NCBI GenBank assembly: GCA_029207755.1
Contig: JARCOQ010000002.1
Coordinates: forward strand, 41,364,244 to 41,428,243
Direction of reading: 5' to 3'
Length of the DNA stretch: 64,000 bases
DNA from: Chamaea fasciata
Taxonomy: Eukaryota; Chordata; Aves; Passeriformes; Sylviidae
Shown here in pieces: positions 51,460 to 62,600 of this stretch. The stretch's first letter is position 1. Each line of letters starts with the position of its first letter. The notes under the pieces are model-generated. The model ran no database searches and had not been told where the DNA came from. It saw only the letters and a list, made by a program, of their open reading frames with translations. Made by a program: the position numbers and the translations under genes.

Positions 51460-51870
51460 TCCTGTCTCCGGCTTTACCATCCTGATGTATTTAAAGACAG
51501 CAATCTTATCCCTTCTCTGCTTTTGTTCTGCTAAAATTCTAGGCTCTTTCAGCGTCCTTTCATGAAATAGACTCTTCCTGCCCCTGAGAATGATAACAGC
51601 CCGTTTCTTGCACTTTTTTAAATTCATCTCTCCCAACTATGAATGAGGAATTGAATACAACATTCCAGATCAGGTCTCATCCAAGCCTGCCACAGTCACA
51701 TTAATATTCTTCCTTCCTCCGCTGGAAATGTCTCCCTTGACATATCCCAGTCTTTTACTGGCTTTTTTCACCATCACTTCACAACGGCAGCACACAAATT
51801 ATCCCGTGATTGATGAATGCACTCAGATACACTTCCTCCCCATGGCATTCCATTGATAAGATTATTACAA
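51460..51870 (-). mobile_element. Ancient, highly diverged CR1/L3-like LINE relic
   Basis: The order of blocks on the plus strand resembles the reverse complement of old amniote CR1/L3-type elements. It shows a TATTTAAAGACAGCAATCTTATCCC-like segment, CTAGGCTCTTTCAGC, a segment where CR1 has its TCATAGGA..CTCTTCC block, GCACTTTTTTAAATTC, ACAACATTCCAGATCAGGTC, and CTTTTACTGGCTTTTTTCACC. The similarity is far lower than in the other copies in this window, so this insertion is much older. No coding frame survives. The right end is unclear and may extend past 52 kb. Confidence 0.55.
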
Positions 51871-53816
51871 GGGCTTTGTTTGATTTCATTTATTGGCCTT
51901 TAATAATTAAAGTCCTTTGTACTTCATAATTTTATATGCTATTCTATTTACATTACATCAATCTTAATGCAAATTATCTCTGAGTAGCATCCTTTTACTA
52001 CTTCATTTTAACATTAAACCTGCCATTTTCAAATATTCAACAAATCTCATTAGACCATTTCTACTTTTTGAGTGAAGTTTATTAATCACAATAACAAAGA
52101 ATAAGCATCTTGAAAATGACTCTTTAATACTTTCACTCTTAACACTTTAGATGAAGACTTTTTTTTTGGTTCAGCATTATCCATTTCTTTCTTTCCTGTT
52201 AGCTGTGCTCACTTTAAGACTTTTATATTTATGTCAAGTTTTCCTAGCCTATCTCCATAAGGAATTATTGTGAGCTTTATTAAAGGTGAATTATGTTATG
52301 ATCCAGATCAATTAGGTCTTTTAAGATCTTTCTATTACAAAACCCAATTAATTTTTGAAAGAGAGATATCATTTCAGTCTAGCCTAATCTCCTTTTTCTC
52401 TGAAACCTGCTTGTTATTATCCCATTTCATGTTTTTCTCATTTTCTTCCTTTAAAGCTTCCAGTTTTCCAATTCAGTCCATTACCTATTCCACAATCCTA
52501 ACATGTATTCACTTACCATGCAATATTTTTCTCCTGCACCCTGCAACTCCCCCTCTCCAACTCTCTGATTTTACTAATGTTCCAAATCTTTACCACCAGA
52601 TTTGTGACTTAGTCATTTACTTAATAATTATCTGTGCCCAAGACAATTTTATCTTTAATTCAGTTGAATATTATTCCATTTCTACTCTCTTATTTTCAAC
52701 AGCATGCAAGCAGCATCACCACTGCAATAAAAAATTTTAACCAGCCATTCACTTTATATTGAGATTTATTAGGTTTGCTCTGTTCCTTCTCTGTCCTTAT
52801 CACACATCACAGCCCTACTTCTACCTTCTTTCTCCTCCTCTTTATTTGTTTTTTTCTTCTGTAAAGCATTATGACAGCTCTTAGCATGTATATTTTGCAA
52901 TTAAAATATATGAGGAACTTCTGCAACAGAACAAATTTGCAGCCAAATGAAATTTATCTTTCTACATGAATTTTTCAGTCCTTTTTGCTGGCCCTGAGCA
53001 CAAGGGATAAACTGAGCACTCAGATGTATTGTCCATAAACTAAATTCACGCTCTGTGTAAGATGTGAAGAATGCTAGCATCAGATACGTCTGGACATGCT
53101 AAAAAGTGTAACACATACAGGATTTTCAAGGTGATTTTCACGTAAGAGTTTTTCAGACCAAGTTGTTCCCCACTGCCTACCTAAACAGGAGCAGTGGAAT
53201 CAGCTCAGGAATACAGTCAACGGGACTTTGAATCCAGAATGCACTGTAGAACTAAAAAAGGCTTGCTGGTTTCCAACCTGTAACAGCGTTCAGATAGTTT
53301 GTTTCAATTAAGTCTGTATTGCTCAGCTTAAGAAACAATAAAGTACTTCTTAACTCTTTCCTCTCCTTCATGGACAGAAGGTGGGGGGTGAGGGGATGGA
53401 GCCGGATGGAGAACCCAAAACTGCCTAAATATAATTTTTTTTTTTTTTTTTAATTTCAGGTGTAACTCCATCTGATCATCCCCAGTGTGACAGATGGCTA
53501 ATGCTAGGCTTGCGTCTGGACTTCTTATGGAAGGTGGGAGCAGATACTGAACAGACCAGAGCTCCACAAATTATTAGGAAGTTCTTTTGTGCTTTTCCAA
53601 AGGAGAACACCGTTCAAATACTAGAGCCCTCTGAGACAAGCCGTATTTACAGAAGTCTGCATAACTGCTGAGAGTGCTACTGTTTAAAAATTTACACCAT
53701 CCTACACTTGCACCTCAGCAAACCTACATCTTAGAAATTAATGAAAAAAATAATAAAGGCTCCAGTTTTCCTATGTTAGCCTTGAGGGCCACATATATTA
53801 ATAGCTCCTACAACCT

Positions 53817-53852
53817 GGGGTTTTTTTGGTTTTTTGTTTTTTTTTTTTTTTC
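53817..53852. repeat. G/T-rich then T-rich tract
   Basis: GGGG, then T7, GG and T runs, make a minus-strand poly-A/A+C tract like the others in this window. Confidence 0.75.
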
Positions 53853-56800
53853 AGTGAGATGTTGAATTATTTGGACACGCTGTAAAGCTATCTGGGACTT
53901 TGTGACCTAATAGAAAAGCAAACCTTAAGCATTTACTATTATACAATAGTAACCTGTAGAGATAAATACTCTGCTGAGAGGGAAATGTAAGCTGCAGAAA
54001 ATTAATAATAGCCATTGCTCTATGAAAGAAAAGTGACCTACTCCCAGCTAAAATTTCTTTCTCTCTAGTCTAGCATTTCACAGTCTCCCTTATCTCCTTC
54101 CAGCATGGAGCTACATAATTCTGCTTTCCCAGCTTGTATGCTAAGGCCTTTAACCTTTCAAATGTGGCACACCTAAAACAGACCAGAAAGAGATCTTTTG
54201 GAAAAGATTACATCTCCTCTCAAGTCAATAGATTGAATGGTGCATTTCTTTTTTTTTCCTATTCTGTTACTCTCTTGATCTTAAAATTGATTTATATTAT
54301 GAGTATGTCTGTAGGAAGGATGGTAAAACAACTATGGGATATAATTACGTGTATAGACATGTGGAATACCACAACAGATAGAGAAGGAAAATGAAGAATG
54401 AGAAAATGCTTCACTGCATTTAGAGCCTTTGGTGTACAAATAATTTGGTTTGGGATGTCACAATTTTGAGTCTGGCCTACATAGGTCAAATCAAAGTGTA
54501 AAATAGCTCTTTATGGTTATGAACCCCTATTTTTATTTTTTTTCTTATTTTTTTTTCTTTTCTTCAGGAGAAATGTTTAAATTCACAGATAGATTTCTAG
54601 AAAATCACAGACATAATGTGACTGAATCACAGACTGAATGTGAATCAATATAACCAAATCAAGATATATTCATAAAGATTGCTGTGCCTTATACCATTAC
54701 CACTTACAAAGAAAATAAAAATGAAGAAAAAATGTTGTAGAGTGTCCATCCACTCTTCTTCCATTCTTGTTTCTCCTGCTGATTGTTTCTTTTCACTACC
54801 TCACCACCTCATCTTGGGTCACATGCATTACCACTCTCGTCCAAATGCTGCGCAAAGCCAGAGACAATACAAGGGGAAATGGCAGAGGTCCATTTTTCAA
54901 TTTCTTGCCTTCATGGAACATCTTCATCCTGATACAGCCTGCAGTAAGGAGATCAGCATTGCACTTGGAACCCACTTGGGTACTCCCTTCCTTTTGTTAG
55001 TGTCTCACTGGCTGGGGACTGGCTCCAGGAGTCAGGAGTTTCCAGTCAACTGGAAATGGTTTTCCACCACTGAAAAGTGCAATGTCTTGAATGAAGTGTG
55101 ATATGATCAGCTTGGGATAATGCAGTCATGAATACAAGAGAGATGGAACTACATGAAAATGTTTTTTTATTACAGTTTACCAGAGCTCTGATGCTAAAGT
55201 TATCTTCTAAGTGAGCACATTATTTAGACATTTCCTAGGATCAGTAATCTCAAGCAGCAGTTTGCCGAAAGCTTCAGTGACCATCCTGTGATCCTGATAA
55301 GTCACAGATTTGTGAGAACTGAGTTGTTGCTCTTCCTGGGTGACAGGTTCATTTGATATTATCTCGCCAAACATACTTACATTTTGTACTTCTTATTCCC
55401 CTTTCCATCAAAATGAGTATAATTATTTAGTTCATCACTGTAGCATTATGAGGCTAAGATTTTTACTTTGAAGATCTGAAGTTTTTGGATATGATATCTG
55501 CATATGAAATATCCTAAGATATGACACTAGAAAAACAGATCTAGCCATTAAAATGCGAAAACAGAGAAGTTTCTGTTTAAGTAGAAGTGCGCATGAAAAC
55601 GGGGGATGTGTCCACATTCAGAAAGAACATCAAACTACAGTCTGAGATGATGGCAGTCTATCCTCAGCCACACTTTCTGGAAGAAGTGGGAAAAGGATAT
55701 AGATATCTGGATACCTCACTGAAGACATAGTCATGAAGAAATTTTAGAAGACATTTTGTTGTCTTTTAAAACTGGGATTAAAGGTGAAATGTCATCTCTA
55801 CAGACAATAATCAAAGATTTTTCATGATTTAAAAAAAGCAGGAACTAAATCTTCTGGAGTAAAATTGTGAGGTTAATAGGCATTATCTCCATGTACTTTC
55901 AGGGTCAAATCTGATGTTTGAAAGATATACAAAAGACATAATAAAGTTATCTATTTCAAGTCTAAGTAAGAAGAATTTAACTTCTAAGAAGCCTGAAGAA
56001 TGCATTGGAGGGTCAGGTGAAAGGTCAAAGTTGTCTTATGTTTTGCCACACAGACAGTTAAAAATAACCATTGTGTCCAGCTGCATTTTCGCTCTAGTGT
56101 AAATGGGGCCATTGATTCTTAAAATAATTGAACTGGACTTCACAGAAATCAGAAATATTGTCATTTAGGCCTGTAGCAGTACTCTTACACTTTATTCTGA
56201 ATGTCACAGTGTTTATAAATTAGCATCTGTGAGTTCCTGCCTCACGTGGAAATGTGAGGTAATGCAGTTATTTCAAAATGGATAAAACACTGGAAAATCA
56301 GCCTCTTTACAGGGGATGGTCATAGCTTTATGCTAGCAAGCAGAGATTTCTGCCATTACAAAAAGGTTATTTATTTCATCTGACATGCCCTAGTGAGGAT
56401 TTAGTAATATGCAGAATTGATACACACCCCAGATATTTTAGAAGCTATTGTGGAAGGCAAGATCCATGGGAGATCAGAGTACATATTTGCTCACTGAATG
56501 GCAGGTGTGTTCCCCATCAAACTACATTTACAATGGCACCCCTCGGAAAGAAAATTTGCTTCAGATATGTTTATAGCTCCTTGTGGAAAGCAAGCAGGAC
56601 ATGAGAATAGCTGTGAATGGATCTTCACTGTGTGATTTTGTTTTGAATTAACACTGCTTTTCTCTCTGTATTCAGCCAGCCACAGAAGGTGGGGAAGTTG
56701 GCTTCCTTTATTTAGTTCCGAAATGAAAAACAAGATTCAATTTTTTTTCTGGGAAATTTTGCTGCAGAGAAGACTTAATTGGTTAAGGATAAAACATCAA

Positions 56801-57303
56801 GAGGGAGGGCAGAATGCCATTGTGTAAGATCTATAAATACACATTGGGTTTATATATATATCACAAATGCAATTAGACTAGGAAGTGCTGTGCTACTGTT
56901 ATCTTCATGGAACAAACGTTACTAAAAATTTCTCTGATGTATCCCCTATCAGATGCCACAGCATCTATGCTTCCAAAGTACAAAACTGCCTTTAAAAGCT
57001 GTTACAATAATTTTAGTTTTCTGGTGAAGGTCCTTAGCTACAACTATAGCTGGCAGTGGCTCCTATCAAAAAGGAAATTATTCCTTCCAGAGAGGGTGGA
57101 TGGGTTGTTCTTGATGTGAAAAGGTGTGAAAAATAATGTTTTGAGGAAATTTCTTTAACAAAATCTACACTGGGTTTGACAGTGTAGATATAGCACTTGG
57201 TTTCCAATGATCTTCAGAGGTCCTCTGTGCCTGTACAGCTCCTGTTCCTGTTTCATTCTGTGAGGAATCAGTTACCAATAACCTGCTTTTGAAACACAGC
57301 CAT

Positions 57304-57324
57304 CACATCACATCATGTGATGTG
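57304..57324. repeat. Short 9-bp hairpin with 3-base loop
   Basis: CACATCACA and TGTGATGTG are exact reverse complements around TCA, embedded in a CACAT/CATCA repeat-like patch. It is probably a chance by-product of the short tandem sequence. Confidence 0.8.
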
Positions 57325-59499
57325 TTAGACACCAGCTACTGACCTACTATGAGCTTGATCTCTAAGGATGCCCCCAACCACCTCTGTGTATGACCTGCCC
57401 TATCACTCACTGAATTAAATAATTCCTAAGAATGCATCAGACATATTAAACCAAGGCATTTTATGTGCATTAAGAACACACCAAGTCCTTAGTGTTACAA
57501 ATTAAAGGAACTGAATTGAATTATTATGAATGGGGAATAAAATCCTAACTTGCTAAACCTAAAATGGATGCACCAGTATCAAACAATTAGAGCAATCGAT
57601 GGCAATATTATGTAAATAGGGCATCAAAGATAGACTGCTGGAACAGTCCATGGAGCTCAGCATTCCAGTACAGCATGGTGTGGCTTTATTTTATTCCAAT
57701 TCAGGGAATCAAAAAGGCAAGGAAAAATAAAGCAAAATACAATATCCAGCCCTTCTAAAGAGAAGGGAAGCATACTATGAGAAAAAAAAAAAAGTTTCTC
57801 TTGCAAAGCAGCACTTCCAGTTTTGATACACTGCATTTTCCCAAGGATTTAACTTGCAGAAATCAGAATATATTTGTGCACTCTAATAAAGTGTAATCCC
57901 TTGTGTAGATAACACTTTTTTTTTTCCTCATAAATTCCACCTCTGAGGAATGTTACAGGCTTCAGTGGATATTTTTGATAGTTTATTTCCTGATTTGCTT
58001 CATATTCCCTAAAAAAACATGTCTTTCTTGATCTGGGTAGGAATCAGTTGTAGTGCCCATAATCTGGGATTTTCATGGTTCCTAATCCTGACTCCTTTGA
58101 ACTGAGTGGTAAAATTGTTTCTAATGTTAGCAAAAACATAATTAAAACAATATTGTGTGGAAGTATTGTTTTATATTTTTTTTTCTTTCAATTTGCCTAT
58201 TTCTTGTTTGTCTCATTTTTGGCTTACAAACAGAATAATAATACCAGAGGCATTGATTATAGACAAATAAAATAATGCCTTCATTTCATGAAAATACAGT
58301 AAAATAGAACTTCCACATAAGGAAGTGTTTCTCTTATTTAAAGTTGTTTTCTATGTTGTCAAATATGGATTTGTATGACATGTCATAAAGAAAATATTTT
58401 TTTTTTACTAATGCATGGCATTCTGCTTCTATATGAAGTCCAGCTGTAGAACAAGTAAAACTAAAACTCGTTTCTGTAGTGGCTGTTCTAGTCACTTGAA
58501 CTGAAAGATTGAAACTTCATTTTCAGAGGGACAATGTCAGTTACTTATAGGTAATGTTTTTTCTGTTTCTGTTTAAAAAATAATTCATACAAATTTCAAA
58601 GTTATCCAAAGCTCCCTCTTTGGGGAGAGGGCTTGCAGTTAGATTGGTCCAAACCAGAAATGTTAAGTAACTGAACAAAGGTTTGCTGCAGTGAATATTT
58701 GTGCAGCTTAAGGAGAGCCTGAAATCACCACGTCAAAGTGACCAATAGGACCAAGATGAAGGGTTTAGACTACCCTGGTAAAAGAATTGCATGATCTATT
58801 TGGATTTCAGACACTCAAAGCAAATATACCCTCCAAACTCTTCTATCATTTCTGCTCTCTTCCAATTATTATTATTTATAAAAGATCTTGGGTTTATCCC
58901 TTTGCTGCAGTGGGATATTTGTGAAATCTCATTTATTTGTTCTTGCAGAGGAAAGGGAAAAGTATTTCATGCCACTTCTGCACCAGAACACGTCCCTTTT
59001 AGTTTTCAATTTTTCTTTCATCAGCTATTTCCTGAGATTAGATTCCATACTAAAAGAAAGTTGAATTCTATCTCTTCTGCTGGTGATATTCTGCTTTATG
59101 CTCATGTTTATTTAGCCTAAAGCACCAAAATCAGTTTTTTCACCTACGTGATGTACATGAAAGACAACCACTTTTGTGATGAACTAAATAAACAAGAATT
59201 TACTGGGAAGACAACTGCAAGATTTATCTGGACTGTTTTGATCACTTTGCAATTGCTTAGTTTCTTTGAGCTAAAGTTTTCCATTACTGGGATTATTTGA
59301 TAAATCAAAAACAAATTTTGTAACATGATATTATAACATGATAGTCTTTCTGGAGCCTGGGAAGAAGCATACACCTTTCAGTGACCTTTCCATTTTAAAA
59401 CCTTTTCTGTTGGTGCAGTGAGATTTCACTGAGCTGGGCTTGACTTACCCTTAAGGTTTGAACACTGCAATTTCTGCATGTGACAGGACATGAAATTTA

Positions 59500-60306
59500 A
59501 CCTGGGAAGGCTCAAGAGCTGGGGAGAGAGAAAGCTAATGCAGTTCAGAAGGCAAATGCAGGGTCCTGCACCTGGAGAAGAATAACCCCAGGCACCAGTA
59601 CAGGCTGGGGGAGACCTGCTGGAATTCAGCTCTGCAGAGAAGGACCTGGGGGTCCCGTGGACAGCAAGCTGTCCATGCGCCAGCACAGCAGTGCCCTCAT
59701 GACCATGAAGGCCAGAGGGATCCTGGGCTGCATTAGGAAGAACAGTGCCAGCAGGTCAGGGGAGGTGATCCTGCTCCTCTTCTCTGCCCTGGTGAGGCAC
59801 ATTTGGAGTGCTGTGTCCAGGTCTGGGCTCCTCAGCACATGGAGCTCCTGGAGCAGGTCTAGTGGCCAGTGAAAAAGATGATGAGGGGTTTGGAGCATCT
59901 CCCTTGCTAGGACAGGCTGAGGGAGCTGGGGCTGTTCAGCCTCAAGAAGAGACACTTGAGAAGGGACTTCATCAATGTATACAAGTATCTGAAGGGAGGG
60001 TGCCAAGAGGATGGATCAGGCTCTTCTCAGTGGTATCAAGCAATTGGGACAAGAGGGAATGGGTAGAAACTGATCCACAGAAGTTCCACCTGAACACAAG
60101 GAAGAACTTTTTTGCTCTGTGGGTGACCAAGCATTGGAACAGATTGCCTGGAGAGGTTGTGAAGGCTCCCTCACTGGAGGTAACCAGTAATCATCTGGAC
60201 ACAATTCTGTGCCACATGCTCTAGGATGGCCCTGCTTGAGCAGGGAGGTTGGACCAGATGACCCCCTGTGGTCCCTTCCAACCTGACCCATTCTGTGATT
60301 CTGTGA
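59500..60306 (+). mobile_element. CR1 LINE, 5'-truncated 3' end (plus strand)
   Basis: About 800 bp of avian CR1 from the C-terminal part of ORF2 to the tail. It contains GGTCCTGCACCTGGAGAAG, CAGGCTGGGGGAGACC, GCAGAGAAGGACCTGGGGG, ATCCTGGGCTGCATTAGG, GGGGAGGTGATCCTGC, GCTGAGGGAGCTGGGGCTG, CATTGGAACAGATTGCCTGG and TGGTCCCTTCCAACCTGACC. It ends in a twofold ATTCTGTG octamer tail at 60290-60306. It is of a different subfamily from the copies at 8.7 and 17.4 kb and seems the least diverged CR1 in the window. Open frames on either strand across it are interrupted, so it is a dead copy. Confidence 0.93.
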
Positions 60307-60679
60307 GCTTACCTGTCCAATACCTGTATTGATCAGGAGAGCCAACTGATCAGAGAGGCCCTGAACTGTAACAACCAATGGATTCTTACTCTCTGACAGC
60401 ATTTTTTCATTCAAGCTGGTGACAAAATTAAATTGAAATGGCTGAAGATAACCTAGCAAGGAAAATTAACAAAATGGAACACATAGTCTTATAAGAACAT
60501 ATGCAAGCACTTTTAAAGTCTTCTATTATCAAAAATATTACTATATATAGAAAGAAATACCCCCTGTATTAAATGGTTCACAGGACAGGATTTTCTGATC
60601 CTTGTGCTTGGAAAAGAAAACACATATTCAACATCCATTAGCACTTTTCTGCAGACTTTTTGTATAATTTAAGAAGGGG
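60307..60679. other. Non-coding flank
   Basis: AT-rich sequence with no gene recognised. Confidence 0.5.
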
Positions 60680-60782
60680 AAAAAAAAAAACCCACCCAAA
60701 AAGAACTAAACCAAAATCCCCAAACAAACAAAACTCCAAAACCAGAAACCCCAACAACACAAAAATACCACTGCCACCAAAA
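60680..60782. repeat. Poly-A / A+C-rich tract
   Basis: An A run of about 11 is followed by about 90 bases made almost only of A and C (CCCACCCAAAAAG, AACAAACAAAACTCC and similar). It is low complexity, and its minus-strand frame (F/L/G/V-rich) is an artefact of that composition. Confidence 0.85.
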
Positions 60783-62064
60783 GAAAACTGGTATAGAATA
60801 ATATCCCAGGTTTTCTTCTGGTGGTAAACTCCACTAGCCTCACTCAAAAGAGTTAAATATAAAGCATGGTAGAAAATACTTTCAGACTAGGATTTTTTCT
60901 CTTGTAGAGAGTATTTTGAAGAAGTGAGAAAGACCCAACAGTGACAAAATTTGTCATCAATGGAGAATTTTTCTACTCGGGCATCTCTGATCCTTATTTC
61001 TGACTGACTGCTCTGCACTCCCAAAAACCATTTTCTATGATCACCACTCAAAAGCTAGCAAATTCATATCAAATGTTAGGACTAACTATATCTCTCACAA
61101 TGCATCAAACTACAATTTCTCTCCCTCTTGGAGCAATTTTTTAACATTGTGCCTGCAATTTAGCAAATATAGACTGGGTATGCCCCTATACACCTGTAAG
61201 TACTATTCCCTTCATCAGAAAGCTGTAAAGTGTTCCATCTAAAAGCTTCTATCAGGATGAAAAGCATTAATTTATTCACCTTTAAAAATTATATATTTCT
61301 TCATTGCTAATAATGCATTATTATTGATGGTGGTCATCTTGGATGGAGATATTTTGCAGCCTTCCTTTGTAATGTTTCATTCACCATACAGAGAGACTGC
61401 ATCTTGATTCTGAGATGTTTTCCTTAATATTCTAGTAACAGCAATCCATCTCTCTAGAGATTCTGGGAAACTTTTGACATCACTTTGCTCTATTCCTGTT
61501 TCTGCAAACTGTGAAAATCCTGTGTCTGAACAAAATGCTAAAGTAGTATTTGTGATGCTGCATCTACATACTCTGCTATCCTTTTATAAATGTGACAGCT
61601 AAATTATTCCATTTATTGTAAACATATCTCACACTTGGTTCTAAATTTTCACAAAGCAGTTTTCATTCTCAAGAAAATGAGCAGACCTACTCACTAGTAT
61701 CTGGCAAACAACAGAGGAAAAAATTCAAGCAGGTGTGGAATAATGTGTAAAAGTAATATGTCTTGCTCCTAACTTGCCTCTTCATTAAGCTATGGCTATT
61801 TTCAATCATTTACTTAATAGTACTATATGTATTAACTTGTTTCAAGAGACAGAATATCTGCACACATTGACTTCCTAGAGTTTTCTAGTTCCACTGTAGA
61901 CCCACATTTCTCATCTCAACAGGCACAATACCTACACAGCAGATGTTTCAGCATTTTTGACATTTCAAGAAGAAATATTTTGTTTCTGTGATGCACACCT
62001 CCTTTTTCCAACGTTGTATTAGGCAAAATCAATCCCTTCTTTGAGAGGAAAGGCTCTGAGCTCT
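60783..62064. other. AT-rich non-coding sequence
   Basis: No gene or repeat family recognised over about 1.3 kb. Confidence 0.5.
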
Positions 62065-62600
62065 TGTGGTGGGTTGACTATTGCTGACTGCCAAGTACCC
62101 ACCAAACCATTCCCTTGCTCCCCCTCCTCAAGAGAACAAGGGGAAAAAACTAGATTAAAAAAACTTATGGGCAGAGATAAGAACACAGACATCACCCACT
62201 AATTATCATCAAAGGCAAAGCAGAATCAGCTTGGAAAAGATTAATTTAATCTACTGCCAGTTACAAACAGAGAATGATACTGAGGAAAAAAGAACAAACA
62301 AAAAAACCCCAAACCTCCAACCAATCAACAAACCAACCAAGAAAATCAACCAACCAAAAAAAAACCAAAACAAAAAACAAACCCCACCCCACCCCAAAAC
62401 TAAACACAAAACACCCCTACATCCCAAAACCCAGAAAAAAAAGCCCCAAACCCAAAAGCATATTCCTCCCACTCCTTCTTCTTTGCAGTCTCAACTTCAC
62501 TCCTTCATTCCTGACACTTCTAGCTCTTCCCCACCCCTGCAGCTTCCTTTGGGCATCTCCACCTGTTCTGGTGTTTTCTGGGGAGCAGATTCCCTCTCAT
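62065..62600 (-). mobile_element. Decayed LTR-derived repeat
   Basis: The left edge TGTGGTGGGTTGAC, followed by GACTGCCAAGTACCCACCAAA, CTCCCCCTCCTCAAG, GGGCAGAGATAAGAACA, CACCCACTAATTATCATCA, AAGCAGAATCAGCTTGG and TTAATTTAATCTACTGCCAG, matches the order of a common avian LTR-type repeat that I know from memory. On the minus strand this edge would be the CA 3' end, with a decayed AATAAA region near 62247. The middle is replaced by an A/C tract (62285-62460). After it, CTCAACTTCACTCC and GGGCATCTCCACCTGTTCTGG again fit the repeat. The far end is missing, so no target duplication can be read. Confidence 0.6.
62285..62460. repeat. Long A/C-only tract inside the LTR-derived repeat
   Basis: About 175 bases on the plus strand contain very few G or T, with AACCAACCAA-, CCCCACCCCA- and CAAAACA-like units. 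It gives long open frames on both strands (Lys/Asn/Pro/Thr-rich on plus, Gly/Phe/Trp/Leu-rich on minus) that are composition artefacts, not genes. Confidence 0.9.

Larger units (their letters stand above)
51871..59499. other. AT-rich and locally pyrimidine-rich non-coding sequence
   Basis: About 7.6 kb without supportable genes. 52.4-52.9 kb is C/T-rich on the plus strand, which produces a 156-codon frame dominated by Ser, Phe, Ile and Leu with no recognisable domain. T17 lies at 53435-53451 and T/G tracts at 53817-53852. The 140-codon frame at 54679-55101 also has no recognisable motif. Confidence 0.5.

Noticed and set aside
52270..52740. Longest open frame in the window (156 codons, plus strand)
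   Set aside because: It is dominated by Ser, Phe, Ile and Leu from C/T-rich DNA, has no recognisable domain, and has no supporting context.
53435..53460. T17 tract ending in TTTCAGG, resembling a 3' splice site
   Set aside because: There is no plausible exon after it and no matching donor. T runs followed by AG are frequent in AT-rich DNA.
60016..60459. 147-codon frame on the minus strand
   Set aside because: It is mostly antisense to the CR1 at 59500-60306 and runs into its flank.
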